A DNA stretch of 64,000 nucleotides from the NCBI GenBank assembly GCA_031430595.1, contig JANPBU010000028.1:62001-126000 (forward strand), in the 5' to 3' direction. Of this stretch, positions 43,980 through 53,584 are shown piece by piece. The DNA is from JANNBN01 sp031430595. GTDB lineage: Bacteria > Actinomycetota > Acidimicrobiia > Acidimicrobiales > JANYDT01. Both the position numbers and the translations under genes were made by a program. Under the pieces are notes generated by a model that was not told the origin of the DNA, ran no database searches, and worked only from the letters and a program-made list of their open reading frames with translations. Position 1 is the first letter of the stretch; each line of letters opens with the position of its first letter.

Positions 43980-46161
43980 GTGGCAAACCTTTTTCGCCAT
44001 CGATGTCGATGGTAGGCAGAACTCGGTCAAGCCATTGAGGGATCCACCAATTTGCATTACCCATGAGTTTCATGGTGGCCGGTACCAAGACCATTCGTAC
44101 GATGGTGGCGTCTACGAAGATGGCTGTTGCCAGGCCGAGGCCCATCATTTTCGTCACTGGGTCGGGGCTGAGCACAAACCCCATAAACACCGAGATCATG
44201 ATCAATGCGGCTGACGTGATCACTTTCGCAGTACTGGCAATACCGTGCAAAACCGATGAGTCGTTGTCGCCAGTGACGAGATATTCCTCGCGTACCCTCG
44301 AAAGTAAAAACACTTCGTAGTCCATCGAGAGGCCAAACAGAATGGCAAACATGAACATTGGGATGAATGGCACAACAGGAATCGTCGACTCAAGCCCCAC
44401 GATTTGTTTACCCCAACCCCATTGAAAGACCATCACCAACACTCCGTAGGCCGAGCCGATACTTAAGAGGTTCATTAACGCGGCCTTCAGCGGAACGACC
44501 ACTGAACGAAACACCAGTATCAGTAGCAGGAACGAAAGTGCCACCACTGCAGCAATGAATTCTGGAAGGCGATCAGCGACCCGCCCTCCGAGGTCTGCCC
44601 AGGTCGCAGTTTGCCCACCAATGTGTGCGCTTGTTGGGCTTCCCTCAAGCACGTTAGGAAATACTTGAGAACGGAGGCGATTAATAGTGTTGATGGTTGC
44701 TTCGTCTTGCGGAGCAGACTTCGCGAAGACGACGATGGTTGCGACACCGGCCCGAGTATCGACATTGGCCGCTGTGATGCCCGCGACACCAGCATCGGAC
44801 CGGATTGCCTCTCTGAGTGGTTCAATCAAAGAGGCATCCTGGGAAATATCAATCGCAACGATCAGTGGACCGTTAACACCAGGCCCGAATCCGGCAGCCA
44901 CGAGATCGTATGCTCGCCGTTCAGTGCTGGTCTCACGAAGCGAACCTTCATCGGGAAACCCTAAGCGCAGTGAGAGAACTGGTGCAGCGATCAACAACAA
45001 CAAACCTGTGACACCAATTGTATAGATCCATGCTTTTCGGGCAACGTGTGCACCCCACCGTTCCCACCGTGGGCTGACAGTAGGGCGTTTGGGTTTCGTA
45101 TTGCGAGTTGTTCGCAGCCCGTTGATACGGTGCCCTGCTAGTCCGAGAAGCGCCGGTAGGAGTGTGACCGATGCGAGCACCATGAACAGGACTGTCACCG
45201 AAATCGCCACTCCTGAGGCTGTCATAAACGGAATGCCTGCAACGCTCAGACCGAGGATTGCAATCACCACGGTTCCTCCTGCGAATATGACGGCCTGGCC
45301 CGCAGTTGCGTTGGATCGACCGACCGATTCTTCGATTGTCATGCCACGGGCAAGAAATTCTCGGTGGCGGGTTACGAGAAAGAGGGCGTAGTCAATGCCT
45401 ACCCCGAGGCCGACCATGCTCGCGATCTGCGGAGCCCAACTCGGAATGTCGACGATGTAGGTAACCAGCGACATCGAACTGACACCAAGCGCGAGACCAA
45501 AAACGGCTAGGCCGATCGGAAGGCCCATGGCGATCAGCGACCCGAATGCAAACAACAAAATGATGACCGCAGCTATCAACCCGAATGTTTCCCCCGCACC
45601 CGAACCGTCTGACTCGAACGAGAAGAAGAGGTCGCCGCCCAACTCGATGCGAAGCGACGAGTTTTGACTCATGTTGGTCTGTAGACGTTTGAGGTTGTCG
45701 AGGTCTTTGACACTGAGTTCTTCGAGCACCGCATATTGAACTCGAACGACAGCGACACGTCCATTTGGTGACAGCAGTCCATCAGTTGCAGCAACACCAG
45801 GATTTTCCATAAGTGCGCTGACGGTATCACTAGTCGTAACTACGTTCGGAAGTTCTCGCAGTTCCGCTTGTACCTGTGTGAGGGTCTCCCTGCTTGATGG
45901 AGAGTCGAAGAAGTTGTCTGTACTTGATCGGGGGGTAAGTACTACCTGTGCGGTTGGTCCGGCCGCTTTCGATTGGGTTGCAGTAAGCAACTCAAATGCC
46001 TTGGTTGAGTCAAGGCCAGGTGTCGCAAACGAGTCTTCGAGCTCGCGACCGAATGCCACTGATGATCCAACGACAGCTATAGCCATAACGATCCATACCC
46101 CAATGACCCTCCACGGGCGACGGGCGGCAAAGCGACCGAACCGATACAAAACGTGTGACAT
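43939..46161 (-). CDS. MMPL family RND-type transporter
   Basis: A 740-residue membrane protein. The ATG at 46161 is preceded by GAGGAG and gives MSHVLYRFGRFAARRPWRVI, a normal MMPL start. Twelve hydrophobic segments come in two halves: one TM, an extracytoplasmic loop, then five or six TM. Conserved intramembrane stretches include SMVGLGVGIDYALFLVTRHR and FAILFGLSMDYEVFLLSRVR, carrying the Asp-Tyr pairs of the proton relay. MMPL proteins export lipids or hydrophobic compounds; substrate unknown. Confidence 0.9.
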   Translation of the reverse strand: MSHVLYRFGRFAARRPWRVIGVWIVMAIAVVGSSVAFGRELEDSFATPGLDSTKAFELLTATQSKAAGPTAQVVLTPRSSTDNFFDSPSSRETLTQVQAELRELPNVVTTSDTVSALMENPGVAATDGLLSPNGRVAVVRVQYAVLEELSVKDLDNLKRLQTNMSQNSSLRIELGGDLFFSFESDGSGAGETFGLIAAVIILLFAFGSLIAMGLPIGLAVFGLALGVSSMSLVTYIVDIPSWAPQIASMVGLGVGIDYALFLVTRHREFLARGMTIEESVGRSNATAGQAVIFAGGTVVIAILGLSVAGIPFMTASGVAISVTVLFMVLASVTLLPALLGLAGHRINGLRTTRNTKPKRPTVSPRWERWGAHVARKAWIYTIGVTGLLLLIAAPVLSLRLGFPDEGSLRETSTERRAYDLVAAGFGPGVNGPLIVAIDISQDASLIEPLREAIRSDAGVAGITAANVDTRAGVATIVVFAKSAPQDEATINTINRLRSQVFPNVLEGSPTSAHIGGQTATWADLGGRVADRLPEFIAAVVALSFLLLILVFRSVVVPLKAALMNLLSIGSAYGVLVMVFQWGWGKQIVGLESTIPVVPFIPMFMFAILFGLSMDYEVFLLSRVREEYLVTGDNDSSVLHGIASTAKVITSAALIMISVFMGFVLSPDPVTKMMGLGLATAIFVDATIVRMVLVPATMKLMGNANWWIPQWLDRVLPTIDIDGEKGLPPIPAASLPTLSRV

Positions 46162-46340
46162 GGTCAATTTCTCCTCAAAGAAGCCCGGGTCCAAGACCCG
46201 TAAGCGGTGCGGAAATCGTGGCGGATTCACGGATGGAACGCATCGGTCGACCGGTCAGCAACTACTGGGCCGAACGTACGACGAACAGACCGTACTTTCG
46301 GTCGATCCTTTCGGGCAGGTGATTTTCGTATGCTGTAGCA

Positions 46341-47489
46341 ATGTTGAGCGAAACGGTGCGCCAGTTGCTGGCTGAACCGAGAGTGCCGAATGCCCCGGTG
46401 CGCGTTTGGCGAGACTGGGTTGTTGTTTCGTTGCTTGTGGCGGCGGCGGCGATTGAAGCAATGCTGCGTACTGATATCAGTTGGAAGTACGCGGCACTGT
46501 TGCTCGGTGTCGTGCAGATCAGTTCGTCGTTATGGCGTCGTACACATCCTTTGCCGATCGTGTTCGTGGTGTTTGCCTCGCACGCCGCCAGCGAAGCATT
46601 CACGGTGCTTGGTGCAAAGCAAGCGGGTCTGTTGTATGCCAGCGGTGCTGCTGTGGTGCTTGTGCCCTACGCCCTTTCTCGTTGGGGCTCGGGGCGCGAA
46701 ATTGTCATCGGGCTTGCCTTCATCGTGTTTGGACACCTGCCACTTGGCCAGTCGGCTGTTAACGGCTTCGAAGATATCGTTGGCATCATTGTGGTGCTGC
46801 TTTTTCCGGCTGCCCTCGGCGCGGCCGTGCGATACCGAAGCAGCGCAAGAATCCGTGAAATCGACCAGATCAAGCTGCGCGAACGCGAGCAGTTGGCTCG
46901 CGAACTGCACGACACCGTTGCGCACCATGTATCCGCCATCATTATCCAGGCCCAGGCCGGTCGAACGGTGGCGGCCACTCATCCTGATGTTGCTGTGAAC
47001 GTGCTTGAGGTGATTGAACGAGAGGCCACCAAAACGTTGGCCGAAATGCGGATCATGGTTGGAGCACTTCGACAAACCGACACTGCAGATCTCGCTCCCG
47101 AGCGGCGCGCTGCTGACGTGGTTGGGCTGGCTCGCGAGGGAGGTGAGACCCCAAGTGTCAATGTGCGCCTCTCTGGGAGTCTTGACGACCTGAGACCCCC
47201 TGTTGGGGCGGCGGTATACCGACTAGCTCAAGAATCGGTAACGAATGCGATTCGCCATGCTCGGCACGCAACCACTATCGAGGTGTCAGTGTTGGCTGAT
47301 GCAGAATGTGTTCGACTGAGTGTTCGCGATGATGGCGACTTGAATCCATTTGGCGGTGGGGCAGGCTACGGAATCATTGGGATGACCGAACGGGTGAATC
47401 TTCTTGGTGGCTCGCTCGTTGCAGGGCCAGGTTTGGAGCGAGGTTGGACGATTACCGCCGTACTTCCACGAAAAGGATCATTGCCATGA
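46341..47489 (+). CDS. Sensor histidine kinase, HisKA_3 type
   Basis: A 382-residue kinase. Residues 25-165 hold four or five TM segments with short loops, so sensing is probably in the membrane. The dimerisation motif is REQLARELHDTVAHHVSAII with phospho-acceptor H190. The HATPase_c domain has RLAQESVTNAIRHA (N box) and FGGGAGYGIIGMTERV (G boxes). It overlaps the response regulator start (ATGA), forming a NarL/DesK-like two-component pair. TATGCT 11 to 16 nt before the ATG fits a near-leaderless promoter. Confidence 0.9.
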   Translation: MLSETVRQLLAEPRVPNAPVRVWRDWVVVSLLVAAAAIEAMLRTDISWKYAALLLGVVQISSSLWRRTHPLPIVFVVFASHAASEAFTVLGAKQAGLLYASGAAVVLVPYALSRWGSGREIVIGLAFIVFGHLPLGQSAVNGFEDIVGIIVVLLFPAALGAAVRYRSSARIREIDQIKLREREQLARELHDTVAHHVSAIIIQAQAGRTVAATHPDVAVNVLEVIEREATKTLAEMRIMVGALRQTDTADLAPERRAADVVGLAREGGETPSVNVRLSGSLDDLRPPVGAAVYRLAQESVTNAIRHARHATTIEVSVLADAECVRLSVRDDGDLNPFGGGAGYGIIGMTERVNLLGGSLVAGPGLERGWTITAVLPRKGSLP

Positions 47490-48142
47490 CCATACGTGTA
47501 CTTATCGCCGACGATCAGTATTTGGTTCGAACCGGTTTGAAAATGATTCTTGATGCGCAGCACGATATCGAGGTTGTTGCGGAAGCCTCAAACGGTCGAG
47601 AAGCTGTTGCGTTGGCGTTGCAGCTGCGGCCCGATGTGTGTCTGTTCGATATTCGGATGCCAGAAATGGACGGTATCGAGGCGACGCGAATTCTTGCTGG
47701 GCCAGGTGTGGAACATCCAATGGCAGTTGTGATCATTACGACGTTTGATCTTGATGAGTATGTGCACGGAGCACTTAAGGCTGGGGCCAGAGGATTCCTG
47801 TTGAAAGATGCCGGACCCGCACTGCTGGTTCAAGCGGTTCACGCCGCTGCAGATGGTGATGCGCTTATCGCACCAAGTGTTACGGCCCGCCTGCTGGCTG
47901 CGTTCTCGCAGCACCAGGCGAGGGCGATACCGATGCAACCGTTCGAGGCGCTGACCGAACGAGAGGAAGAGGTATTGGCTACCGTCGCTAAAGGGTGGAC
48001 AAACGCAGAGATCGCGGAGGGTTTGCACATCAGTTTGAGCACCGCCAAGACTCATTTGGCAAGTTTGATGTCGAAGTTGGGCGCCCGCAACCGGGTGGAA
48101 ATCGTCATGTGGGCCTACGAGACCGGCCGAATCAAAACTTGA
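47486..48142 (+). CDS. NarL/FixJ family response regulator
   Basis: A 218-residue protein from the ATG that overlaps the kinase stop. The receiver domain has D10-D11 (IADDQYLVRTG), phospho-acceptor D55 in CLFDIRMPEMDG, and K in FLLKDAG. The LuxR HTH is LTEREEEVLATVAKGWTNAE followed by LHISLSTAKTHLASLMSKLG. It is the partner of the kinase upstream. Targets are not visible; the divergent MMPL gene is a plausible one, as such exporters are often regulated by adjacent two-component pairs. Confidence 0.93.
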   Translation: MTIRVLIADDQYLVRTGLKMILDAQHDIEVVAEASNGREAVALALQLRPDVCLFDIRMPEMDGIEATRILAGPGVEHPMAVVIITTFDLDEYVHGALKAGARGFLLKDAGPALLVQAVHAAADGDALIAPSVTARLLAAFSQHQARAIPMQPFEALTEREEEVLATVAKGWTNAEIAEGLHISLSTAKTHLASLMSKLGARNRVEIVMWAYETGRIKT

Positions 48143-48177
48143 TCTCAAACTACCGACCACCCCGCAGGGAAATGAGT

Positions 48178-48249
48178 GGGCGTTGAGGGGCTCGAACCCC
48201 CGACATCTACCATGTCATGGTAGCGCTCTACCAACTGAGCTAAACGCCC
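48178..48249 (-). tRNA. tRNA-Val (anticodon GAC)
   Basis: The minus strand folds into a 72-nt cloverleaf: acceptor GGGCGTT/AACGCCC, D arm GCTC-AGTTGGTA-GAGC, anticodon stem CTACC/GGTAG with loop ATGACAT, so position 34-36 is GAC, and a T arm with TTCGAGC in the loop. All stems pair, with one G-U in the T stem. The 3' CCA is not encoded. Confidence 0.93.
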
Positions 48250-48349
48250 TTCACGTAACGAAGTGCCAGAACCTTAGCAGCCGATTCAGGTCATAGAACT
48301 ACTTTCAGAGCGGTCGACGCGACAGCGTGAACAGGGGCTACTTTTGCAT

Positions 48350-49978
48350 ATGGCTCAAACCTTCATGCCACCCGGCCCCGGACACTGGGCGCTCGACCGG
48401 TCACACTTTCCCGGTGGAGCGACCCCGATCTCGCAGTGGTTGATGGAAGAGGGCATGGAAGCGGGAATGCGGCGGGTGTTCGCTGAAATTGGCACTCCGG
48501 CCGACTCGATGCAGGCTCGTTTCGTGAACGGGTTCATGTACACGCGGCTACGACCTTTAGTCGGGGCAGATCACCCTCGAAGCAAACTTCCACCACTTCC
48601 AATCCTTCGCCTGGTGTCGCGGTTACATCCAGCGTTTCGGGCCCGAGCTGCGGCGGCACGAACCATTCTGGAGAACAGATCGTGGGTAAGCGTTGTTGAG
48701 CAGTGGGATTCGAAAATTCGTCCGGATCTTCTCGCACAAAATCTGGCGTTTCAAGCTGTGGACGTAGGACAACTCGATGACGAGGCGTTAAGCGGTCATG
48801 TTGGTGAACTGCTGCAATACTGTCGATCAAACCTCGAACTCCACTTTTGGCTGCACGGATACGACCTTGGTCCGGTCGCCCGGTTTTTGCACCTTTGTAT
48901 TGGGTGGGGAATGTCGGCCCCGGAAGTACTCAGCGCGCTTGCTGGTTCGTCACCATCCACGGTGGCGCCGGTAAGGCGACTCGTAAAACTGAGAGCCGAA
49001 CTTGAACGATTGTCGGTTGACCCCGTTTCGTTGGCCGACGTGAGGAACGCCTCACCAGTTGCGGCGGCGTTACTTGATGAACATATGAATGAGTGTGGAA
49101 ATCGGCTCGTGACAGGGTACGACCTGCACTCGCGAACCCTCAATGAAATGCCGGGGTCGGTGCTGGCTGCAATACGATCAGCGAAAGAGCCACCAACGTT
49201 AAACCTTGACAACGTCAATGCCTCACTACGTTCGCAGGTGCCGACGGCGTCTTTGGAAACCTTCGAAGAGGCCCTCATCGATGCCAGGGGCGTAATGGAC
49301 CTGCGAGATGACAATGGCCCGATGACCTATGAATGGCCTGCAGGATTGTTGAGGCGGGCACTGTTAGAAATGGCGAAGCGGCTCACCGAACGAGGGCGGC
49401 TACACGAGACGCAAGACATCTTTACGCTCACCCATCTTGAGGCACCGAATGTCCTTCTTGTTTCTGGACCCATGGCCGAAGACTTGTCGGCCCGGTCGAA
49501 ACTGTGGGCTGAGCGGGCATTTCTTCAGCCGCCAGCGACGCTCGGGCCGATTGAACCCACCCCACCACTTGACGTGCTGCCCGAACCGCTTCCGGAAATG
49601 ATTGCCATGGTGCAAACAGCGTTGGTACACCTGGGGATGGTCGAACAACGTCACACCGATCCGCTGGTCGGCGTCGGAATTGGAACCGAAAAATATGTGG
49701 GACGGGTTCGGCGGGCGTCATCGGCCGAAGAGGCAATCGAGCAAATGGAGCCCGGTGACGTGCTCGTTGTTCGGGCAACATCACCGGCGTTCAATGCGAT
49801 TCTGGTGCTGGCTGGCGGTGTGATTACTAGTGACGGAGGGGCACTCTCGCACGCAGCCGTGTTAGCTCGCGAGTTGGGGATACCAGCTGTCGTCGGTGCC
49901 CCAGGGGCCCTTGATCTGGTTGACGGCTCACAAGTTGAGATCGATCCGGTCGCAGGTCGGGTTCGCATTATTGACTAA
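48350..49978 (+). CDS. Protein with C-terminal PEP-utilising mobile (phosphohistidine) domain
   Basis: A 542-residue protein, ATG at 48350. The C-terminal 85 residues are a PEP-utilising swivelling domain: MEPGDVLVVRATSPAFNAIL, then SDGGALSHAAVLARELGIPA with H501 as the phospho-histidine. The N-terminal 430 residues are helical, with short matches to the linker region of PEP synthase-like and rifampicin-phosphotransferase-like proteins (GPGHWALDRSHFP, LHFWLHGYDLG), but the ATP-grasp and PEP-binding domains are missing. So it cannot run the full reaction alone and may need a separate ATP-grasp partner. Function unknown. Confidence 0.75.
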   Translation: MAQTFMPPGPGHWALDRSHFPGGATPISQWLMEEGMEAGMRRVFAEIGTPADSMQARFVNGFMYTRLRPLVGADHPRSKLPPLPILRLVSRLHPAFRARAAAARTILENRSWVSVVEQWDSKIRPDLLAQNLAFQAVDVGQLDDEALSGHVGELLQYCRSNLELHFWLHGYDLGPVARFLHLCIGWGMSAPEVLSALAGSSPSTVAPVRRLVKLRAELERLSVDPVSLADVRNASPVAAALLDEHMNECGNRLVTGYDLHSRTLNEMPGSVLAAIRSAKEPPTLNLDNVNASLRSQVPTASLETFEEALIDARGVMDLRDDNGPMTYEWPAGLLRRALLEMAKRLTERGRLHETQDIFTLTHLEAPNVLLVSGPMAEDLSARSKLWAERAFLQPPATLGPIEPTPPLDVLPEPLPEMIAMVQTALVHLGMVEQRHTDPLVGVGIGTEKYVGRVRRASSAEEAIEQMEPGDVLVVRATSPAFNAILVLAGGVITSDGGALSHAAVLARELGIPAVVGAPGALDLVDGSQVEIDPVAGRVRIID

Positions 49979-50402
49979 AGTCACCTGCTTCAGACAGGGG
50001 ACCCACGCCATAACCTTTTCAACCACCGAACTTGCCCAAATGCTCGTCGACGCATGCCTGGCTGGCCGCGAGGCGACAGATGCCATGCAAGACCTTATAT
50101 ATGCAGACGATGTTATGAGTGTTGAAGCGTTTCCTATGGGCCCAGATGGTCCGGCCGTACAGGGATTGGTTGCAGTGCGAGGCAAAAGCGAGTTTTGGTA
50201 CACAAACCACGACATTCACGCGATGTCGGCGGTCGGTCCGTTCGTAAACGGCGACCGATTCACCGTGATTTTCAACATGGATGTGACTGCAAAGGCCGGG
50301 CCAATGGGTGGACAACGTATGCAGGGCTCTGAAATTGCGCTGTACACAACCGCGAATGGAAAAGTAGTTTGCGAGGAGTTCTTTTCACCCCCAATGGCTT
50401 GA
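49971..50402 (+). CDS. SnoaL/NTF2-like protein
   Basis: About 143 residues of the cone-shaped NTF2-like fold: TTELAQMLVDACLAGREATD, then ALYA-type LIYADDVMSVEAFPMGPDGP, RGKSEFWYTNHDIHAMSAVG, and MQGSEIALYTTANGKVVCEE ending in FFSPP. The start is unclear: TTG at 49971 overlaps the upstream stop, and the first ATG at 50040 would cut the first helix. No catalytic assignment is possible; relatives are annotated as SnoaL-like proteins of unknown role. Probably coupled to the PEP-domain gene. Confidence 0.75.
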   Translation: MTKVTCFRQGTHAITFSTTELAQMLVDACLAGREATDAMQDLIYADDVMSVEAFPMGPDGPAVQGLVAVRGKSEFWYTNHDIHAMSAVGPFVNGDRFTVIFNMDVTAKAGPMGGQRMQGSEIALYTTANGKVVCEEFFSPPMA

Positions 50403-50413
50403 GCAGGGCAAAC

Positions 50414-52042
50414 CTAGGGCGTAAGTTCAGGCACCGGGTGAGTCGAGCAGTACTCGTCAAACTTTTCTTGCGACCGTTCTTCGAAAAGGATGTCGCAAAC
50501 TTCTTTTAAGCCTTCCGAGTTACGAATGTCTTCGTCTCGAACCACCAACGAAATTTTCGAACGGCGCCGAAGAAAATCCTCCAGTTTTGTGACCATTTCG
50601 GTATGTGCAGCGACGTGAAGCTCAACCCTGAGGTAGTCGGCGCTGTCCATGATGTCGTCGGCCATTGTTGGGTCGTCGCGGATTGCATCGAGCATCGCAA
50701 ACGAACGAACGCCGTATCGCCGCCACAGACGATCTGAAAGTGGTTCGATATCGGCTCGGGCTCGAAAGTCATCTAGACGCATAAGGCGTGCCTGGCGGTA
50801 AAACTCTTCGCGAACTTCGCTGCCCGGCTCGCCGTACCAATCGTCGTTTGGGGGGCTGAGGTGCACCCCAAGTTTTTCAACTTCTTCCATTATTTCTTCG
50901 CCGATATTGAGGCAATCGGTTAGTTTTCCACCGAAGATGGTAATCACGTTGCGTTGATGGTCGGACTCGACTGCGTGCTTACGAGACAACGACGTCCAGT
51001 CGACGTGGTCAACGCTTCCGCTACTTTGCTTCACCACTAACGGCCTCACCCCGCAACGTTCAGAGATGATGTCATTGGTGGTGATGGGTTTCTCAAGTAC
51101 TAAGCGTGCATTAATTTGTTCCAGCAAAAAAGATCGGTCTTCGTCGGTGACATGAGTGACCGGAACATCAACTCGGGTGTCAGTGGTTCCGATCACCGAG
51201 CGTTTGCCCATCGGAATGACATAGAACAGCCGCTGTGTATCGTCGAAAAATGCAAGTACACGTTCGTTTTTGGTGATCTGTGGAACGACGAGATGGATAC
51301 CTTTTGAGTACACGATCTTGTGCTCACTTGAAATTTCAAACGTCTTGCTGAGGCCGTCTACAAACGGACCAGCTGCATTGATGACAACCTTGGCCGAACA
51401 TGTGAACGGCTGAGCGTTTCTGTCGAGGTCTTTGAGCGTCACCTTCCAAGTGCCGTCAGCCCGTTCAGCACTGACCAACTCGGTGTAGTTGGCCGCAACG
51501 GTGCCAGACTCGACCGCCGAACGAACGAAACCGAACACAAAACGGGCGTCGTTATCTTTGAGGTACGCGTCGAAGTACTCAATGCCACCCTTGACCTTCG
51601 CAGTATTGACCATTGGCTCATCGCGTTTGATGGTTACGGCCTTCAGCAACCTTGGCCGATGCGTGCTGAGGTTGCCAATGCCCCAGTAGGCAACGCTTCC
51701 GAGGGCCGCCAACCACGGAGGAAACGGCCCTGAGGCATCAAGGGCAGCCAGAAAGCCGATTTCCTTAATGTTGTCGGGGTATGCCCGCATCAATCGGTTT
51801 CGTGACATGCAGAGGTTTCGTACGAGGGGTATTTCGTAATTTTCGAGATACTTGAAACCACCCCACACCAGATTTGATGATTCTTGGCTGGTGAACCCGC
51901 CGAAATCTCCTCGGTCAACGAGGGCTACCGAGGCACCTCGACCGGCCAACGCTGCTGCCGCAACAGCCCCATTTATGCCGCCTCCGATTATCAGAACGTC
52001 GAACGAGCCATTGGTTAACCGCTCGATATTTGACTGCCGCAT
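50414..52042 (-). CDS. glpD: FAD-dependent glycerol-3-phosphate dehydrogenase
   Basis: A 542-residue flavoprotein from the ATG at 52042 (a GTG two codons earlier is possible). The FAD fold is DVLIIGGGINGAVAAAALAG, followed by RGDFGGFTSQESSNLVWGGF and LVRNLCMSRNRLMRAYPDNI, both typical of GlpD/GlpA. The substrate side has IPMGKRSVIGTTDTRVDVPV and ISERCGVRPLVV. A C-terminal DAO_C helical domain is present. It oxidises sn-glycerol 3-phosphate to dihydroxyacetone phosphate with electrons to quinone. ACTTCTAC lies 45 nt before the ATG, like the box in the secretion locus. Divergent from the ectB-like gene. Confidence 0.93.
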   Translation of the reverse strand: MRQSNIERLTNGSFDVLIIGGGINGAVAAAALAGRGASVALVDRGDFGGFTSQESSNLVWGGFKYLENYEIPLVRNLCMSRNRLMRAYPDNIKEIGFLAALDASGPFPPWLAALGSVAYWGIGNLSTHRPRLLKAVTIKRDEPMVNTAKVKGGIEYFDAYLKDNDARFVFGFVRSAVESGTVAANYTELVSAERADGTWKVTLKDLDRNAQPFTCSAKVVINAAGPFVDGLSKTFEISSEHKIVYSKGIHLVVPQITKNERVLAFFDDTQRLFYVIPMGKRSVIGTTDTRVDVPVTHVTDEDRSFLLEQINARLVLEKPITTNDIISERCGVRPLVVKQSSGSVDHVDWTSLSRKHAVESDHQRNVITIFGGKLTDCLNIGEEIMEEVEKLGVHLSPPNDDWYGEPGSEVREEFYRQARLMRLDDFRARADIEPLSDRLWRRYGVRSFAMLDAIRDDPTMADDIMDSADYLRVELHVAAHTEMVTKLEDFLRRRSKISLVVRDEDIRNSEGLKEVCDILFEERSQEKFDEYCSTHPVPELTP

Positions 52043-52162
52043 ACTCACAAACTCAAGGTTAGCGCCCCTACACTCCGATGTAGAAGTGGCCCACCGCTAC
52101 CACTTTTGTTGACTAGGGTCGTATGTTCTGAGTACCTCCTACCGAAGGCCGTGATAATTGCC

Positions 52163-53584
52163 GTGAACAAGCCAGCCGCTCTCAACGAAACACCAGTTTT
52201 TGATTCACCCATCTCGTCTGCCCATCTTGCGATACCGACCCAACCCCTGTTGGCGTCAGAAGCTCTCCAGGCCGCAACTAACGACACCAGCGTTTATGAA
52301 CGCCGAGAGTCGAATGTTCGCTCGTATTGCCGGTCGTTCCCCACAGTGTTCGCGACGTCTCGCGGATCAGTGCTGACCGATGCCAACGGCCGTGAGTACC
52401 TTGACTTCTTTGCCGGTGCTGGCGCTCTGAATTATGGGCATAACCATCCACGCCTCAAGCAGGTGTTGGTTGATTACATCACCGAAGATGGGTTGACCCA
52501 TGGTCTCGACTTACACACCGCAGCCAAAACCGCGTTTCTCGAAACGTTCGAAGAGCGTGTACTCGCTCCTCGTGGTTTGCCACATCGGGTGCAATTTACG
52601 GGTCCGACTGGTGCGAATGCAGTTGAGGCTGCACTAAAGGTCGCAAGGAACTCGACCGGTCGAACGGGTGTGTTCAGCTTTATGGGTGGCTATCACGGGC
52701 ATTCTTTGGGGGGCCTTGCGGCTACCGCTAACCGTGAGCATCGCGCCGCCGCCGGAACCGGCCTTCACGACACCACCTTCCTTCCTTTTCCTACGGGAAG
52801 TCTCGCGACCGACGCCGGCATCGACACGCTCGCTTACCTTCGTGCGATTCTTGCTGACGGCCACTCCGGTATCGAAGTTCCAGCTGCGGTAATTGTTGAA
52901 ACCATTCAGGCCGAGGGTGGCATTTGTGTCGCCCCAACCGAGTGGCTTCAAGGTCTGCGCCAAATCTGTGACGAATACGGCATTGTTCTGATCATCGACG
53001 ACATTCAAACGGGGTGTGGTCGTACCGGCCCATTCTTCAGCTTCGAGCGCGCTGGCATCGTTCCTGACATCATCACGTTGTCGAAATCGATCAGCGGCTT
53101 CGGCCTGCCGATGGCGTTGGTGTTGATCAAACCGGAACTAGACGTGTGGAAGCCAGCCGAACATACCGGAACCTTCCGAGGTAATCAATTGGCCTTCGTT
53201 ACGGCCACAGAAGCGCTTCGTTTGTTTGACGACGAGGGGTTTGCCGAGACAACGGTTCAATTGGGTGCGCAGGTTGAAGCTTCGTTGCGGGCAATGGTTT
53301 GTCCGATTGACGAGCGAATCACCATTCGCGGTGTTGGTTTGATGTGGGGCGTCGACGTGGCAGCAATTGATCCGACTGGAGCGCTTGCAAAACTCGTCTC
53401 GCAACAATGTTTCGCTGATGGTTTGGTGATCGAGCGCGTGGGTCGAAACGACACTGTTTTGAAGATCTTGCCGCCGTTAGTCGTTACCCCGGAACAACTC
53501 GATCAGGGTCTGATGATTCTTGCCGGGGCTGTCAAACAGGCCGTTGACGTTTGGCAAACTGGTGGAGATGTCCGAAGCAACTGA
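52163..53584 (+). CDS. EctB-type diaminobutyrate-2-oxoglutarate aminotransferase
   Basis: About 473 residues from a GTG at 52163; GTG 52151 is equally open. A class III aminotransferase closest to EctB: YERRESNVRSYCRSFPTVF, then FFAGAGALNYGHNHPRLKQ, THGLDLHTAAKTAFLETFEE, IIDDIQTGCGRTGPFFSFER and LSKSISGFGLPMALVLIKPE with PLP lysine K308. EctB makes L-2,4-diaminobutyrate from aspartate semialdehyde and glutamate. No ectA or ectC is nearby; instead it overlaps a PLP decarboxylase gene by 17 bp. So diaminobutyrate may go to decarboxylation rather than ectoine. The N-terminal 40 residues extend past the usual EctB start. Confidence 0.85.
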   Translation: MNKPAALNETPVFDSPISSAHLAIPTQPLLASEALQAATNDTSVYERRESNVRSYCRSFPTVFATSRGSVLTDANGREYLDFFAGAGALNYGHNHPRLKQVLVDYITEDGLTHGLDLHTAAKTAFLETFEERVLAPRGLPHRVQFTGPTGANAVEAALKVARNSTGRTGVFSFMGGYHGHSLGGLAATANREHRAAAGTGLHDTTFLPFPTGSLATDAGIDTLAYLRAILADGHSGIEVPAAVIVETIQAEGGICVAPTEWLQGLRQICDEYGIVLIIDDIQTGCGRTGPFFSFERAGIVPDIITLSKSISGFGLPMALVLIKPELDVWKPAEHTGTFRGNQLAFVTATEALRLFDDEGFAETTVQLGAQVEASLRAMVCPIDERITIRGVGLMWGVDVAAIDPTGALAKLVSQQCFADGLVIERVGRNDTVLKILPPLVVTPEQLDQGLMILAGAVKQAVDVWQTGGDVRSN

